A stretch of DNA of 64,000 bases. Source: UBA7867 sp964579205. Its GTDB lineage: Bacteria; Bacillota; Clostridia; Christensenellales; UBA1242. The position numbers and the translations under genes are program-made. The stretch covers positions 8,188 to 72,187 of the forward strand of contig CAZOFH010000006.1 of assembly GCA_964579205.1 (NCBI GenBank), given 5' to 3'. Below, in pieces: positions 1 to 7,441 of the stretch; the first letter of the stretch is position 1, and each line of letters opens with the position of its first letter. Under the pieces are notes generated by a model, which had not been told where the DNA came from, made no database searches, and worked only from the letters and a program-made list of their open reading frames with translations.

Positions 1-149
1 AGGACGTTCATAGCGTCATACACCAAACGCTCAGCAATACTCAATTTGCCGTCTTGCATAACTTGGTTGATCAATTTTCTGACAACGATGCTGTTATAAA
101 TTGGATCCGGCAAAACACTGCGCACTGGTGCAGAATTACGTCTTGACAT
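1..149 (-). CDS. rpsG: 30S ribosomal protein S7, N-terminal part
   Basis: The gene runs off the left edge of the window, so only about 49 codons are visible. The translation starts MSRRNSAPVR and continues with LPDPIYNSIVVRKLINQ, which is the conserved beginning of S7. S7 binds the 3' major domain of 16S rRNA and starts assembly of the small-subunit head. It lies 49 bp downstream of rpsL on the same strand, the standard str-operon order, and should be co-transcribed with it. An AGGAG-type ribosome binding site precedes the ATG at 149. Confidence 0.93.
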   Translation of the reverse strand, partial: MSRRNSAPVRSVLPDPIYNSIVVRKLINQVMQDGKLSIAERLVYDAMNV

Positions 150-198
150 AATTTTATCTCCTTTTATAAATTTTTATAAACTGTAAATAAAGAATTTA

Positions 199-570
199 TT
201 ATTTTGCTTTCTTGGTACCGTATTTACTACGACCTTGGTTACGCTTTGCAGTACCCGCAGTATCCAAGACACCACGAATAATGTGATAACGCACACCGAT
301 AAGGTCTTTTACACGACCACCACGAACCAAAACGACAGAGTGCTCTTGAAGGTTGTGACCCTCGCCTGGGATGTACATTGTACTCTCACTACCATTGCTC
401 AAACGAACTTTGGCAATCTTACGCAATGCCGAGTTAGGCTTCTTTGGTGTAGTAGTAGTAACAACGTAGCACACACCGCGTTTTTGCGGGCAAGATTGCA
501 AAAGTGGAGATTGTGATTTCCTTTTTTGTTTCTTACGGCCACTCTTTACCAACTGGTTTATCGTAGGCAT
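199..570 (-). CDS. rpsL: 30S ribosomal protein S12
   Basis: S12 sits at the decoding centre of the small subunit. The 123-residue product starts MPTINQLVKSGR and carries the signature TPKKPNSALRK followed by GHNLQEHSVVLVRGGRVKDL and the KYGTKK tail. The lysines of the PKKPNSA loop, the classic streptomycin-resistance positions, are unchanged. The open frame continues 35 codons upstream, but AAGGAGGG lies just before the ATG at 570 and homology begins there, so that start is chosen. The protein is shorter than the roughly 138-residue Bacillus form. It is the first gene of the operon, with rpsG next. Confidence 0.97.
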   Translation of the reverse strand: MPTINQLVKSGRKKQKRKSQSPLLQSCPQKRGVCYVVTTTTPKKPNSALRKIAKVRLSNGSESTMYIPGEGHNLQEHSVVLVRGGRVKDLIGVRYHIIRGVLDTAGTAKRNQGRSKYGTKKAK

Positions 571-849
571 AAATTCCCTCCTTATAAAATTTATCAATAA
601 AATCAACCCTAATTTTACTGATTTGATTTGGCAAACGCGATATCCTGCACGGCTGTTGGAATGGTCAAACCGCACCCACCACGCAAACCAAGACCCTTCT
701 GAGATGTATTACAGCACACCTTGTGTAAACTCTCCCACGACCAGATTTGACTGGATTTTGTAATAGTTTTCAAACAGCGCAAAATCGCACTGCTCTGACT
801 ACCCTACCCGACTGCTAGGGTAGAAAAACGCTACAAAATCATTTGTAAC
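571..849 (-). promoter_or_regulatory. Long 5' leader of the rpsL operon with a hairpin
   Basis: About 280 nt separate the predicted transcription start from the rpsL ATG, and no gene is seen there. Near the 5' end is a perfect 8-bp hairpin, CTACCCTA at 799-806 pairing with TAGGGTAG at 816-823. I recognise no known ribosomal-protein leader family in it. A leader this long before a ribosomal operon often hosts autoregulation, but that is inference. Confidence 0.45.
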
Positions 850-855
850 GAACTC

Positions 856-884
856 ATTTTAGCAAGTTTTGAGATTTTTGTCAA
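856..884 (-). promoter_or_regulatory. Sigma-A promoter of the rpsL operon
   Basis: Read on the minus strand: TTGACA (879-884), a 17-nt spacer, then TAAAAT (856-861). It is the only strong promoter between the exchanger gene and rpsL. Confidence 0.8.
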
Positions 885-944
885 GGTATTTTTGACAATT
901 TCACAAAAAATTAAAGACTTTTTTTCTAATTAAAAATTAATATA

Positions 945-979
945 ACAAAAAATCCCTTTTTGGACAATACCAAAAGGGA
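945..979 (-). terminator. Rho-independent terminator after the cation exchanger
   Basis: TCCCTTTTTGG pairs with CCAAAAGGGA around a short loop. On the minus strand it is followed by a T run, just after the exchanger stop codon. Confidence 0.8.
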
Positions 980-994
980 CAGTTTGGATAATTA

Positions 995-2059
995 TCAGAC
1001 GGACAGCACCAAAAAAGTAATATAACTAGCGAGTATCAGCGCGCCTAATAAAATCTGAATGGTGAGAGAATTTTTTACCTTCAGTTTTGAGTTGCGAATA
1101 AAGGTAAACACGAGCAAGAGCACAGCAGAAGCGGTGAGGCAAGCCGCGAGGATTAGGCTAGACAAATCGGTCAAAAATACCGTGCCTGCAAAATAGAAGA
1201 TATCTGCGATAGCGATTACGCCAAAGTTGAACAAGCACGAGCCGATGATATTGCCGTAGCCTGCATCAAAATTGCCCAAACGAACGAGCGAGAATGTAGA
1301 CACAATCTCAGGCAGGCTAGTAGCGATTCCCAAGAAAAGCGCCCCTGCGAGCCCACGTTGCAAACCGTACATTTCGGCAATAATGTCCACCATAAAGGTC
1401 ATAGCAATAGACACACCCACTAACACTACCGCCAGCAACACAAATCGCAAAACGATGCTCTTGAGCGGTAGCGCCATAGCCTTGTTGGCTGCGGCTGACT
1501 CAGTCGCAGCGGGTTGCTCAGATGATGCAGCCTCTTTTTTGCCCTGCTCTGCCACCTGCTCAACACCCTCTATCCGAGCAGTCTCGCTAGGCTTTTCGCG
1601 AGTGAATAGCAGTGCCACAAAATATAGTACTAGAATAATTGGAGTGAGAATATTGATATTTATCCCCGGAATTACAATTTTCCAGCCGAAAATAGCACAG
1701 AGCAAAATCAGTACCGAAACGACCAGCGTCGCGGCACAAATCACCACATTGCCGCGCGAAATCGTCTTGCCTGACACACGCTTGCAAAACAAAATCATCA
1801 AGAAACCGATAATCGCTATATCAAAGACATTTGAACCCAAAATATTGCCCAGCGTCATCTCGGGCTCGCCCATTATTGCAGCCGTGATACTAGTGACCAA
1901 TTCAGGCAAACTGGTGACAGCGGCTAGCAGCACTCCGCCCAAAAACGCGCCTGACAATTTGGTCTTTTTGTCCATTGCGTCCACATACTCACCGAGTTTG
2001 TTGGAAACATAGACGACCAAAGCCAAACTAATCACATACGGAAACCAAATCCACCACAT
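995..2059 (-). CDS. CaCA-family calcium/sodium cation exchanger
   Basis: This is a membrane antiporter of 354 residues, the usual length of YrbG-type exchangers, probably moving Ca2+ against Na+ or H+. The two inverted alpha repeats are obvious: TSLPELVTS with GNILGSNVFD near residues 50-85, and TSLPEIVST with GNIIGSCLFN near residues 245-280. They form the ion-binding sites. About ten hydrophobic segments flank an acidic, Ala/Glu-rich cytoplasmic loop at residues 150-195. AAAGGAGAT precedes the ATG. A promoter lies just upstream and a terminator just downstream, so it is probably a single-gene unit. Confidence 0.9.
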   Translation of the reverse strand: MWWIWFPYVISLALVVYVSNKLGEYVDAMDKKTKLSGAFLGGVLLAAVTSLPELVTSITAAIMGEPEMTLGNILGSNVFDIAIIGFLMILFCKRVSGKTISRGNVVICAATLVVSVLILLCAIFGWKIVIPGININILTPIILVLYFVALLFTREKPSETARIEGVEQVAEQGKKEAASSEQPAATESAAANKAMALPLKSIVLRFVLLAVVLVGVSIAMTFMVDIIAEMYGLQRGLAGALFLGIATSLPEIVSTFSLVRLGNFDAGYGNIIGSCLFNFGVIAIADIFYFAGTVFLTDLSSLILAACLTASAVLLLVFTFIRNSKLKVKNSLTIQILLGALILASYITFLVLSV

Positions 2060-2085
2060 TTAGTTTATCTCCTTTTATTATAATG

Positions 2086-2115
2086 ATTTTAGCAGATTAA
2101 ACCGAATTAGTCCAA
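2086..2115 (-). promoter_or_regulatory. Putative promoter of the cation exchanger
   Basis: On the minus strand TTGGAC, an 18-nt spacer and TAAAAT, about 30 nt before the exchanger ATG. Confidence 0.55.
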
Positions 2116-2119
2116 TAAT

Positions 2120-3493
2120 TTAAGCAAAATTTTGCCAAAAATCAATAATATTTTTGTCTAAAGGAGTAGAAACAGGCGTTTGTGGAGCGGGCTCCACCAC
2201 TTTCGGTCGCTCGGCGGCACCATACACCTTGACCCCGCGCACCGCTGGATAAGTAACTCTGCGCAGGAGTTTACGGCTAATCAATTTTTCGCCGTCATAA
2301 GTCTCCAAAATCGCACGCACACGGTAACCATTCTTTGGCTGCGTCTGATACGCGCACTCGTCTCTATACTTTACCAAATCCGCATACTCTCCCGCTGTAT
2401 CCACGATTATTTCGTCATCAGCAGGCAAAAGCGTTTTTTCCATTTGAGTAACACGCTTGAGGGTGTAGCCGCTCTTTTGCTTGGCGCCGAACACTCGAAA
2501 ATGCAACTGATTGCCCGTCACAAAACTTTGCAAAAACAGGTCGCTATCGGTATTATTCACCCATCGCAAATCAGCACTGCCGAAATTCACCATAGCGTCG
2601 AACCCCATATTCACATAACTACTTATCAAACTATGGCTATGCACCTCGCGTATATCCACGCCCGCGAGCAGCAACGCATTGTATAGCGTAGTACTGACCT
2701 GACAAACACCTCCACCAAAGCCCTCTACATATTTTTTGTCGACGATGATTTTTGCAGGCATATAGCCATTTTTCTCCGTCCTACGACCAGTAATTGTATT
2801 AAAACTAAATTCCTCCCCTACAGGCATCTTTAGCCCGTCAAACATTTGCGCCGCGACCTCGATATTATTCTTTCTATTGCTGATATCGCTATTAAAAGAA
2901 GTGTAAAAACTGCCGCGCAAATTCGCATAATGCTCAATGTCGCAAAGGTACACACTAGGCTCGATTTTGTCAGGGCAAATGGTGACCTCGATATTCGAGC
3001 ACCCCTCCTGCAACTGTGTAACGATACTATCCAAAATTTGGTCAAAATTGACCTGCAGCCCAATTTGCTCACTAGCAAAGGAAAAAGGATTGCGCCTATT
3101 GCGGGCATCGAACTTGTATTCAGCGTCACGACTCGGACGATTGACACGTGCGGAAATATCGCTCAAAATTCCGTCGATGCCGACGAAAGCGTATTGCATA
3201 GTCTCGCGGGCGGAAAAGCCGATTTTGCGGACTTTGTGTAGCAATTCAGCGCGTTGCGAGCAGTCACCCCAACGCCCGAACTTACCCGCAATGGACTGGA
3301 AGTAAAAATTGTCGCTCTGATGCTCTGCGGCAATGTATTGCCACGAGTGATTTTGATAGCAAAAGTGGATACTCTCCAGTTCCCCCAATGCGTTGGGGCG
3401 CCGACTCTGATCGAGCGAGGCAAACAAGCCGACGCACGCTGACAGCAGCACAATACCCAATATAGAGAATGTTATTTGTACAAATTTGCTCAT
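2120..3493 (-). CDS. VanW-domain exported protein
   Basis: A hydrophobic segment at residues 5-25 with LSACVG suggests a membrane anchor or lipoprotein-like signal. The C-terminal half is a VanW domain: FNTITGRRTEKNGY, then GGGVCQVSTTLYNAL, HSHS and DLRWVNNT. The middle resembles the region found before VanW in YoaR-type proteins. VanW proteins occur beside vancomycin-resistance genes and widely in Firmicutes, but their biochemical role is not established; a cell-envelope function is likely. The ATG at 3493 begins MSKFVQ with a short-spaced AGGGAT. An in-frame start 51 bp upstream is possible but would put polar residues before the signal. Confidence 0.82.
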   Translation of the reverse strand: MSKFVQITFSILGIVLLSACVGLFASLDQSRRPNALGELESIHFCYQNHSWQYIAAEHQSDNFYFQSIAGKFGRWGDCSQRAELLHKVRKIGFSARETMQYAFVGIDGILSDISARVNRPSRDAEYKFDARNRRNPFSFASEQIGLQVNFDQILDSIVTQLQEGCSNIEVTICPDKIEPSVYLCDIEHYANLRGSFYTSFNSDISNRKNNIEVAAQMFDGLKMPVGEEFSFNTITGRRTEKNGYMPAKIIVDKKYVEGFGGGVCQVSTTLYNALLLAGVDIREVHSHSLISSYVNMGFDAMVNFGSADLRWVNNTDSDLFLQSFVTGNQLHFRVFGAKQKSGYTLKRVTQMEKTLLPADDEIIVDTAGEYADLVKYRDECAYQTQPKNGYRVRAILETYDGEKLISRKLLRRVTYPAVRGVKVYGAAERPKVVEPAPQTPVSTPLDKNIIDFWQNFA

Positions 3494-3525
3494 ATCCCTA
3501 TTTTGCGTAAAAATAACAAAAATAT

Positions 3526-3553
3526 GCAAAAAGCCCCCATCCAAGGGAGGCTT
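3526..3553 (-). terminator. Rho-independent terminator
   Basis: On the minus strand AAGCCTCCC, a six-base loop, GGGGGCTT and a T run. It ends the transcription unit of the hypothetical gene at 3606-4352. Confidence 0.7.
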
Positions 3554-3605
3554 CGCTATGATTATATTCGCTCGTCACAAACGAACGCGTAATGACAAAA
3601 TACAA

Positions 3606-4352
3606 TTATGACGGCACTTTTTCCGCACCAAAATCCAACTGCATCGTACTCTGCACGTACGAAATGCGCTCGCTATGCTGCTCGTGCTCGGCGGCGTTTA
3701 CCTCTGCCTGAGCCACCTCGCGAATCTTGGCACGCTCAATCTCTTTGAGCATAATACGCTGCTTGAGACTGACGAGTTTTTCCCTAGACGCAGGAAACAA
3801 CTCCAACTGTCTCTTGACAAAATCCGCATCCAAAATATCTTGCGTCAGATATGTGAGCATATTCTCTTGCCTAAACTCTGCCACGCCCTCGGCGACAGTA
3901 ATCGGCAAATGCTTGAGCATACTGCCCAAAATAAAATTATTCAATTTACTAAAACTTGTCTCTGTACTGCTCAAAAGTTTTTTACTGACGCAGTCATACC
4001 AATTCTTGGCGCATTTTTGCAAATCATCTTGGCTCAAAAACGCGTTTTGGAAAGCGGACAAGCAATCTGCCATACTCTCCTCACCTGTCAAATGAGCCTC
4101 TGCGCGCTGGCGGTTAGCCAAAATCGTGGACCGCATCTCCATAGAGCGGATGCCCTCTACCACCATAAATTCGCTATTCTTAAAATCGCAATCAGGCGCA
4201 TACACCTCGCTCGAATTACGAGGTCGCATTACCGAGACGCGATTGCCATACATACCTTTGCCCGAAATAAATTTGTCTAGTCTATACCCCAAAGTAGTCA
4301 AATAAGCCAAAAAATCCATCGATTGTGCGTTCTTAAAAACTTTTTCTATCAT
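3606..4352 (-). CDS. Hypothetical protein
   Basis: I do not recognise this 248-residue protein. It has no signal peptide or membrane segment. The N-terminal half holds a basic patch and MRPRNSSEVYAPDCDF. The C-terminal 60 residues are charged and helical and may form a coiled coil. AGGAGGGCAAT precedes the ATG, and it lies 25 bp downstream of the HicB-like gene on the same strand, so the two are probably co-transcribed from the promoter at 4707. Confidence 0.7.
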   Translation of the reverse strand: MIEKVFKNAQSMDFLAYLTTLGYRLDKFISGKGMYGNRVSVMRPRNSSEVYAPDCDFKNSEFMVVEGIRSMEMRSTILANRQRAEAHLTGEESMADCLSAFQNAFLSQDDLQKCAKNWYDCVSKKLLSSTETSFSKLNNFILGSMLKHLPITVAEGVAEFRQENMLTYLTQDILDADFVKRQLELFPASREKLVSLKQRIMLKEIERAKIREVAQAEVNAAEHEQHSERISYVQSTMQLDFGAEKVPS

Positions 4353-4377
4353 ATTGCCCTCCTATGAAACAAAAAAT

Positions 4378-4677
4378 CTAAACATCCAAGGTAAACGGCG
4401 CCGTAGGCGCACCCTGCCCATCGTCTATCGAACTATCGACTAGTAGCACTATATTACCTTTTTCTGTTACGACATCGATATACCTCGTAGCCTTGTCCAT
4501 CTCGCCATTATATTGCATTGCGCAACGGCAATAGACATCGAGGTACTCTTTTGCTCGCAAGAAAGCATCCTCTACGGAGGCTCCCTCCGTGCAAATATTC
4601 AAGTCGTGAAAAATAATCGTGTAGCCTTTGCCTTCATTATCTCGGTACAAAACCGCAGGAAATACAAACTGTTGCAT
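4378..4677 (-). CDS. HicB-like domain protein, orphan
   Basis: The 99-residue product has the pattern of the HicB antitoxin N-terminal domain, a degenerate RNase H fold: FPAVLYRDNEGKGYTI, FHDLNICTEGAS, then a helix DAFLRAKEYLDVY. In type II toxin-antitoxin pairs HicB neutralises the mRNA interferase HicA. No hicA-like small gene (double-stranded-RNA-binding fold with a catalytic His) lies on either side, and there is no clear C-terminal DNA-binding domain. It is therefore probably a solitary HicB-like protein rather than half of a working pair. Confidence 0.7.
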   Translation of the reverse strand: MQQFVFPAVLYRDNEGKGYTIIFHDLNICTEGASVEDAFLRAKEYLDVYCRCAMQYNGEMDKATRYIDVVTEKGNIVLLVDSSIDDGQGAPTAPFTLDV

Positions 4678-4706
4678 AATTCTAACCCTCTTATTTTTTC
4701 TGTATC

Positions 4707-4735
4707 ATTATATCATACTATTGGATTTTTGTAAA
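4707..4735 (-). promoter_or_regulatory. Sigma-A promoter of the HicB-like gene
   Basis: On the minus strand TTTACA, a 17-nt spacer, TATAAT; about 30 nt before the ATG. Confidence 0.75.
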
Positions 4736-4750
4736 ATGTTTTTGGCAATA

Positions 4751-5110
4751 TTAAGCAAAATACACCCAAGTATTCATCACACACATAATCGCATTCAGCA
4801 GCACAAAAAACAAACTCCAAACTAGTATAAAATTCGCCAAAAGATTGGTCTTGTGACGACGCTTTGCGATTTGGCGCACTTTGCTAGCATATACCATCGC
4901 CACGACGCCCGCGCCCATCCCTAGAGCCAGCACGATATCGAGCCAAACGACCGAGCCAATCGGGATAAAGCAAAACAGCATAATGGCAATAATACTAAGA
5001 ACAACTGTAGCGATATTTATCCACAGCGCAATCTTGCTATATGTCTCTATGAATGCTTCATCCTTTAATTCTACCGCACTTTTTTGGTCTAAATAATCAA
5101 AATACCCCAT
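4751..5110 (-). CDS. Small membrane protein, unknown function
   Basis: A 119-residue protein with a soluble N-terminus (MGYFDYLDQKS), two hydrophobic segments at about 27-50 and 53-73, a basic loop RQIAKRRHKTN, and a last hydrophobic segment at about 90-118. The basic loop should lie in the cytoplasm. I do not recognise the family. CGGAGGAAAA precedes the ATG and the gene has its own promoter. Confidence 0.7.
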   Translation of the reverse strand: MGYFDYLDQKSAVELKDEAFIETYSKIALWINIATVVLSIIAIMLFCFIPIGSVVWLDIVLALGMGAGVVAMVYASKVRQIAKRRHKTNLLANFILVWSLFFVLLNAIMCVMNTWVYFA

Positions 5111-5130
5111 TTTTCCTCCGTTACAGTTCT

Positions 5131-5159
5131 ATTATAATAAAAAAAACGAATTATCGCAA
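5131..5159 (-). promoter_or_regulatory. Promoter of the small membrane protein
   Basis: On the minus strand TTGCGA, a 17-nt spacer, TATAAT, ending about 20 nt from the ATG at 5110. Confidence 0.65.
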
Positions 5160-5215
5160 ACGATTTGTATAATTTTGTGCAATTTTTATGATTTTAATTC
5201 GAGCGCGCCCCCTGC

Positions 5216-5243
5216 ACCAAAAGGACAAATTTTTCATAGAATG
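5216..5243 (+). promoter_or_regulatory. Possible sporulation-type promoter of the cysteine-rich gene
   Basis: AC (5216-5217), a 17-nt spacer, then CATAGAATG (5235-5243). This resembles the sigma-K consensus AC-N16/17-CATANNNTA. No good sigma-A -35 box is present. The same layout recurs before the DUF11 and collagen-like genes in this window. The motif is short and could be chance. Confidence 0.4.
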
Positions 5244-5302
5244 ACTATGACCCCGAGATTACATAGCCAAATCGGTTATGAAATCCAAAGGAGGACACAA
5301 AA

Positions 5303-5611
5303 ATGTGTTGTTTTTGTAACAAGACTAACAACTATTCTACCCAATACGCCGACTGCTATTCTCGCTCTGCCATCCAAAATGGCTGCGTAAAAAAGATACC
5401 CCTTACCAATACTTGCGGATGTTATCTACAAAACGGCTGGGGAAAAGAATGCGGCTGCTCTCACTCGGGGTCGAGCAAAAAGTGTGCGTGTGAATGCAGG
5501 TGCGGCTGCGGGTGCACCCCACCTATACCACCAAAACGCCCACCTTGCCCATACGACAAGTCGGATAGTTGTATCAAGATAAAATTGGAAGGCATTATTA
5601 GATTTTGCTAA
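5303..5611 (+). CDS. Cysteine-rich small protein, possible spore coat/exosporium component
   Basis: The 102-residue product has 18 cysteines, many in alternating CxC runs (KKCACECRCGCGC). It has no signal peptide and a proline-rich PPIPPKRPP linker, and ends in IRFC. The ribosome binding site AAAGGAGG is ideal and a strong terminator follows, so this is a real gene although it is the only plus-strand gene among minus-strand neighbours. Signal-less cysteine-rich proteins such as CdeC/CdeM of Clostridioides difficile or CotY/CotZ of Bacillus cross-link the outer spore layers. I infer a similar role from composition and the sporulation-like promoter, not from homology. A metal-binding protein is the alternative. 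Confidence 0.65.
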   Translation: MCCFCNKTNNYSTQYADCYSRSAIQNGCVKKIPLTNTCGCYLQNGWGKECGCSHSGSSKKCACECRCGCGCTPPIPPKRPPCPYDKSDSCIKIKLEGIIRFC

Positions 5612-5612
5612 C

Positions 5613-5655
5613 AAAAAAGTCAAACCGAGACGGTATCGTCTCGGTTTGACTTTTT
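5613..5655. terminator. Bidirectional terminator between the Cys-rich gene and rplS
   Basis: A perfect hairpin: GTCAAACCGAGACG, loop GTAT, and its reverse complement, with A and T runs on either side. It serves both convergent genes. Confidence 0.92.
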
Positions 5656-5723
5656 AAGTACAATAAAAGAAATCAATCATTAATATTGGGATACCCCAAA
5701 ACACTCGAGCACTAATCCAAAAA

Positions 5724-6065
5724 CTAGATAGCCTCTTTTACCTTAGCGCGCTTACCGCTAAGTTTGCGAACATAATACAATTTAGCACGGCGAACTTTAC
5801 CTCTGCGTACCACCTCTACACGGTCGATACGAGGAGAGTGAACAGGGAATGTCCTCTCTACACCTACGCCAAAACTGATACGACGCACGGTAAATGTCTC
5901 ACGAATGCTACCATTCTTACGAGCGATAACTACACCCTCGTAAGCCTGAATGCGCTCTTTGTCACCCTCGACAACCTTGACATACACTCTAACGGTGTCA
6001 CCAATGTTGAAGTCTGCAACTTTTTCTTTCAAGCCCTCTTTTTCCAAAGTAGCAATAATGTTCAT
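5724..6065 (-). CDS. rplS: 50S ribosomal protein L19
   Basis: L19 lies at the subunit interface and contributes to bridge B8. The 113 residues include GDTVRVYVKVVEGDKERIQ, the signature FEGVVIARKN-like segment (here YEGVVIARKNGS), FTVRRISFGVGVERTFP and the basic tail LYYVRKLSGKRAKVKE. Length is typical. An AAGGAGG site precedes the ATG. It lies downstream of yraN on the same strand but has its own promoter and a leader of about 75 nt. Confidence 0.97.
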   Translation of the reverse strand: MNIIATLEKEGLKEKVADFNIGDTVRVYVKVVEGDKERIQAYEGVVIARKNGSIRETFTVRRISFGVGVERTFPVHSPRIDRVEVVRRGKVRRAKLYYVRKLSGKRAKVKEAI

Positions 6066-6178
6066 GACTTAATACCTCCTTAAAAGATTACCCGAATGTT
6101 CATAAATTGGTACCAGCCCAACAGAGGACCATCCGAAGCCACTTGTGTTAGTTTATCACATATTTTTGTTTTTTGCAA
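6066..6178 (-). promoter_or_regulatory. rplS promoter and leader
   Basis: On the minus strand TTGCAA (6173-6178), a 17-nt spacer, TAAACT (6150-6155), then about 75 nt of leader to the rplS ATG. Firmicutes rplS genes can carry an L19-type ribosomal-protein leader. The G/C-rich segment GGCTTCGGATGGTCC could be one, but I could not fold it confidently. Confidence 0.6.
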
Positions 6179-6222
6179 TACATTTTTATCAAATTTTTTG
6201 AGAAATTTTTAAATTTTAACGC

Positions 6223-6567
6223 TTACCAGCCGAAAGCCTCTGTGATGAGTGTCACCTCATCGCCCAAAATCTGCACTACATCAAACCTAATCGGCATATC
6301 GAGGAGCCCTTTTACCTTTTGATAATACTGTGCGAGGAGCAGGAGTTTGCGCTGTTTTTGCTCATCGACTGCCTCAGCAGGCAAGCCGTATTTGTTGCTC
6401 GCGCGAGTCTTTACCTCGATAAACACTAGATATGCGCCCTGCCTAGCGATAATGTCTACCTCCCCCAATTTACAGCGATAATTCTGCTCGATGACCTTGT
6501 ATTTTTGTTTTTTGAGGAATTTGACCGCCTCTCTCTCGCCCCAAATTCCTAGTTCAAAATTACTCAC
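6223..6567 (-). CDS. yraN: YraN/UPF0102 family nuclease-like protein
   Basis: A 114-residue protein of the UPF0102 family with a restriction-endonuclease-like fold. The core is visible: GEREAVKFLKKQKYKVIEQNYRC, then GEVDIIARQGAYLVFIEVKTR, giving the E-x(n)-D-x-ExK residues of a PD-(D/E)xK site. The cellular role is not settled. It overlaps the end of rbgA by 8 bp and is co-transcribed. The same neighbourhood (rbgA, rplS, trmD) is usual in Firmicutes. Confidence 0.9.
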   Translation of the reverse strand: MSNFELGIWGEREAVKFLKKQKYKVIEQNYRCKLGEVDIIARQGAYLVFIEVKTRASNKYGLPAEAVDEQKQRKLLLLAQYYQKVKGLLDMPIRFDVVQILGDEVTLITEAFGW

Positions 6568-7420
6568 CTACTCTCTCCCTCGGCTCATCTAGCGTGATGG
6601 CGCCTAGTCTACCCTTGCGAAAATCATCCAAAATAGCCTTTGCGCCGCGCTCCCAATCCAGTTCGCCGCCACGCAAAATAAATTTCCGCTGCTCACACAC
6701 CTCGCCCAAGTATTCTACAGGCTGCTTTTCCTCGTCAAAAGTGAGGCTATATCTATTCAAAAACTGCTCACGATAACTACCCAGCATCTTAATAATAAAA
6801 TCTAGGCTCAACTCGCTCACATCCAAAATATCCTCTCGGATTGCGTTGATATACGCGAGATTGTGCGCGACTTCGTCATCGAGGAATGCTGGCCACAAGG
6901 TACCCGGGGTATCCAAGAGTTCGATATTGCCAGCGATTTTGACCCATTGCGTACTGCGGGTGACGCTAGGCTTGTCCCCTGTGATCGCCTTGTATTTGCC
7001 ACAGAGGTTGTTTATCAAGGTGCTTTTGCCGCAATTTGGCACCCCGATAACCATTGCTCTCAATGGCATAGTGATGCCTTTTTGCTGATTGCGCTCGATT
7101 TTGGGAGCCAAGAGTTTTTCCATAGCGGCGACAATAGATTTGCTCGCATTGGTGAGAGTGGAATTCTGCATAACCACCGCTCTATTCTCGCCCAAAAAGT
7201 ACTTTTGCCACTCGCGAGTCTTGGTCTCGTCGGCGAGGTCGATTTTGTTTAGCACAAAGATAATCGGCTTGTTCCCGACGATTTCGGGAAACTGCGGATT
7301 GAGGCAACTGTATGGCGCGCGCGCGTCCAATACATATATTACCAAGTCCACCAGTTTGATATTCTGCTCCATTTGACGAATAGCCTTGGTCATATGCCCT
7401 GGGTACCACTGAATTTTCAT
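6560..7420 (-). CDS. rbgA: Ribosome biogenesis GTPase RbgA (YlqF)
   Basis: RbgA is a circularly permuted GTPase needed for late assembly of the 50S subunit. In the 286-residue product the G4 motif NKIDLAD comes first (about residue 57), then the P-loop GVPNCGKST (about residue 127) and G3 DTPG. The beginning, IQWYPGHMTKA, is the family signature that contacts the ribosome. The C-terminal region is the usual helical ANTAR-like domain. It lies between the four-paralogue array and yraN on the same strand. Confidence 0.95.
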   Translation of the reverse strand: MKIQWYPGHMTKAIRQMEQNIKLVDLVIYVLDARAPYSCLNPQFPEIVGNKPIIFVLNKIDLADETKTREWQKYFLGENRAVVMQNSTLTNASKSIVAAMEKLLAPKIERNQQKGITMPLRAMVIGVPNCGKSTLINNLCGKYKAITGDKPSVTRSTQWVKIAGNIELLDTPGTLWPAFLDDEVAHNLAYINAIREDILDVSELSLDFIIKMLGSYREQFLNRYSLTFDEEKQPVEYLGEVCEQRKFILRGGELDWERGAKAILDDFRKGRLGAITLDEPRERVGE

Positions 7421-7441
7421 TTGTTGCTCCTTTTGTATTAA

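Noticed and set aside
5426..5623. Open frame antisense to the cysteine-rich gene
   Set aside because: It is the complement of the CxC codons, without ribosome site, and ends in the terminator stem.
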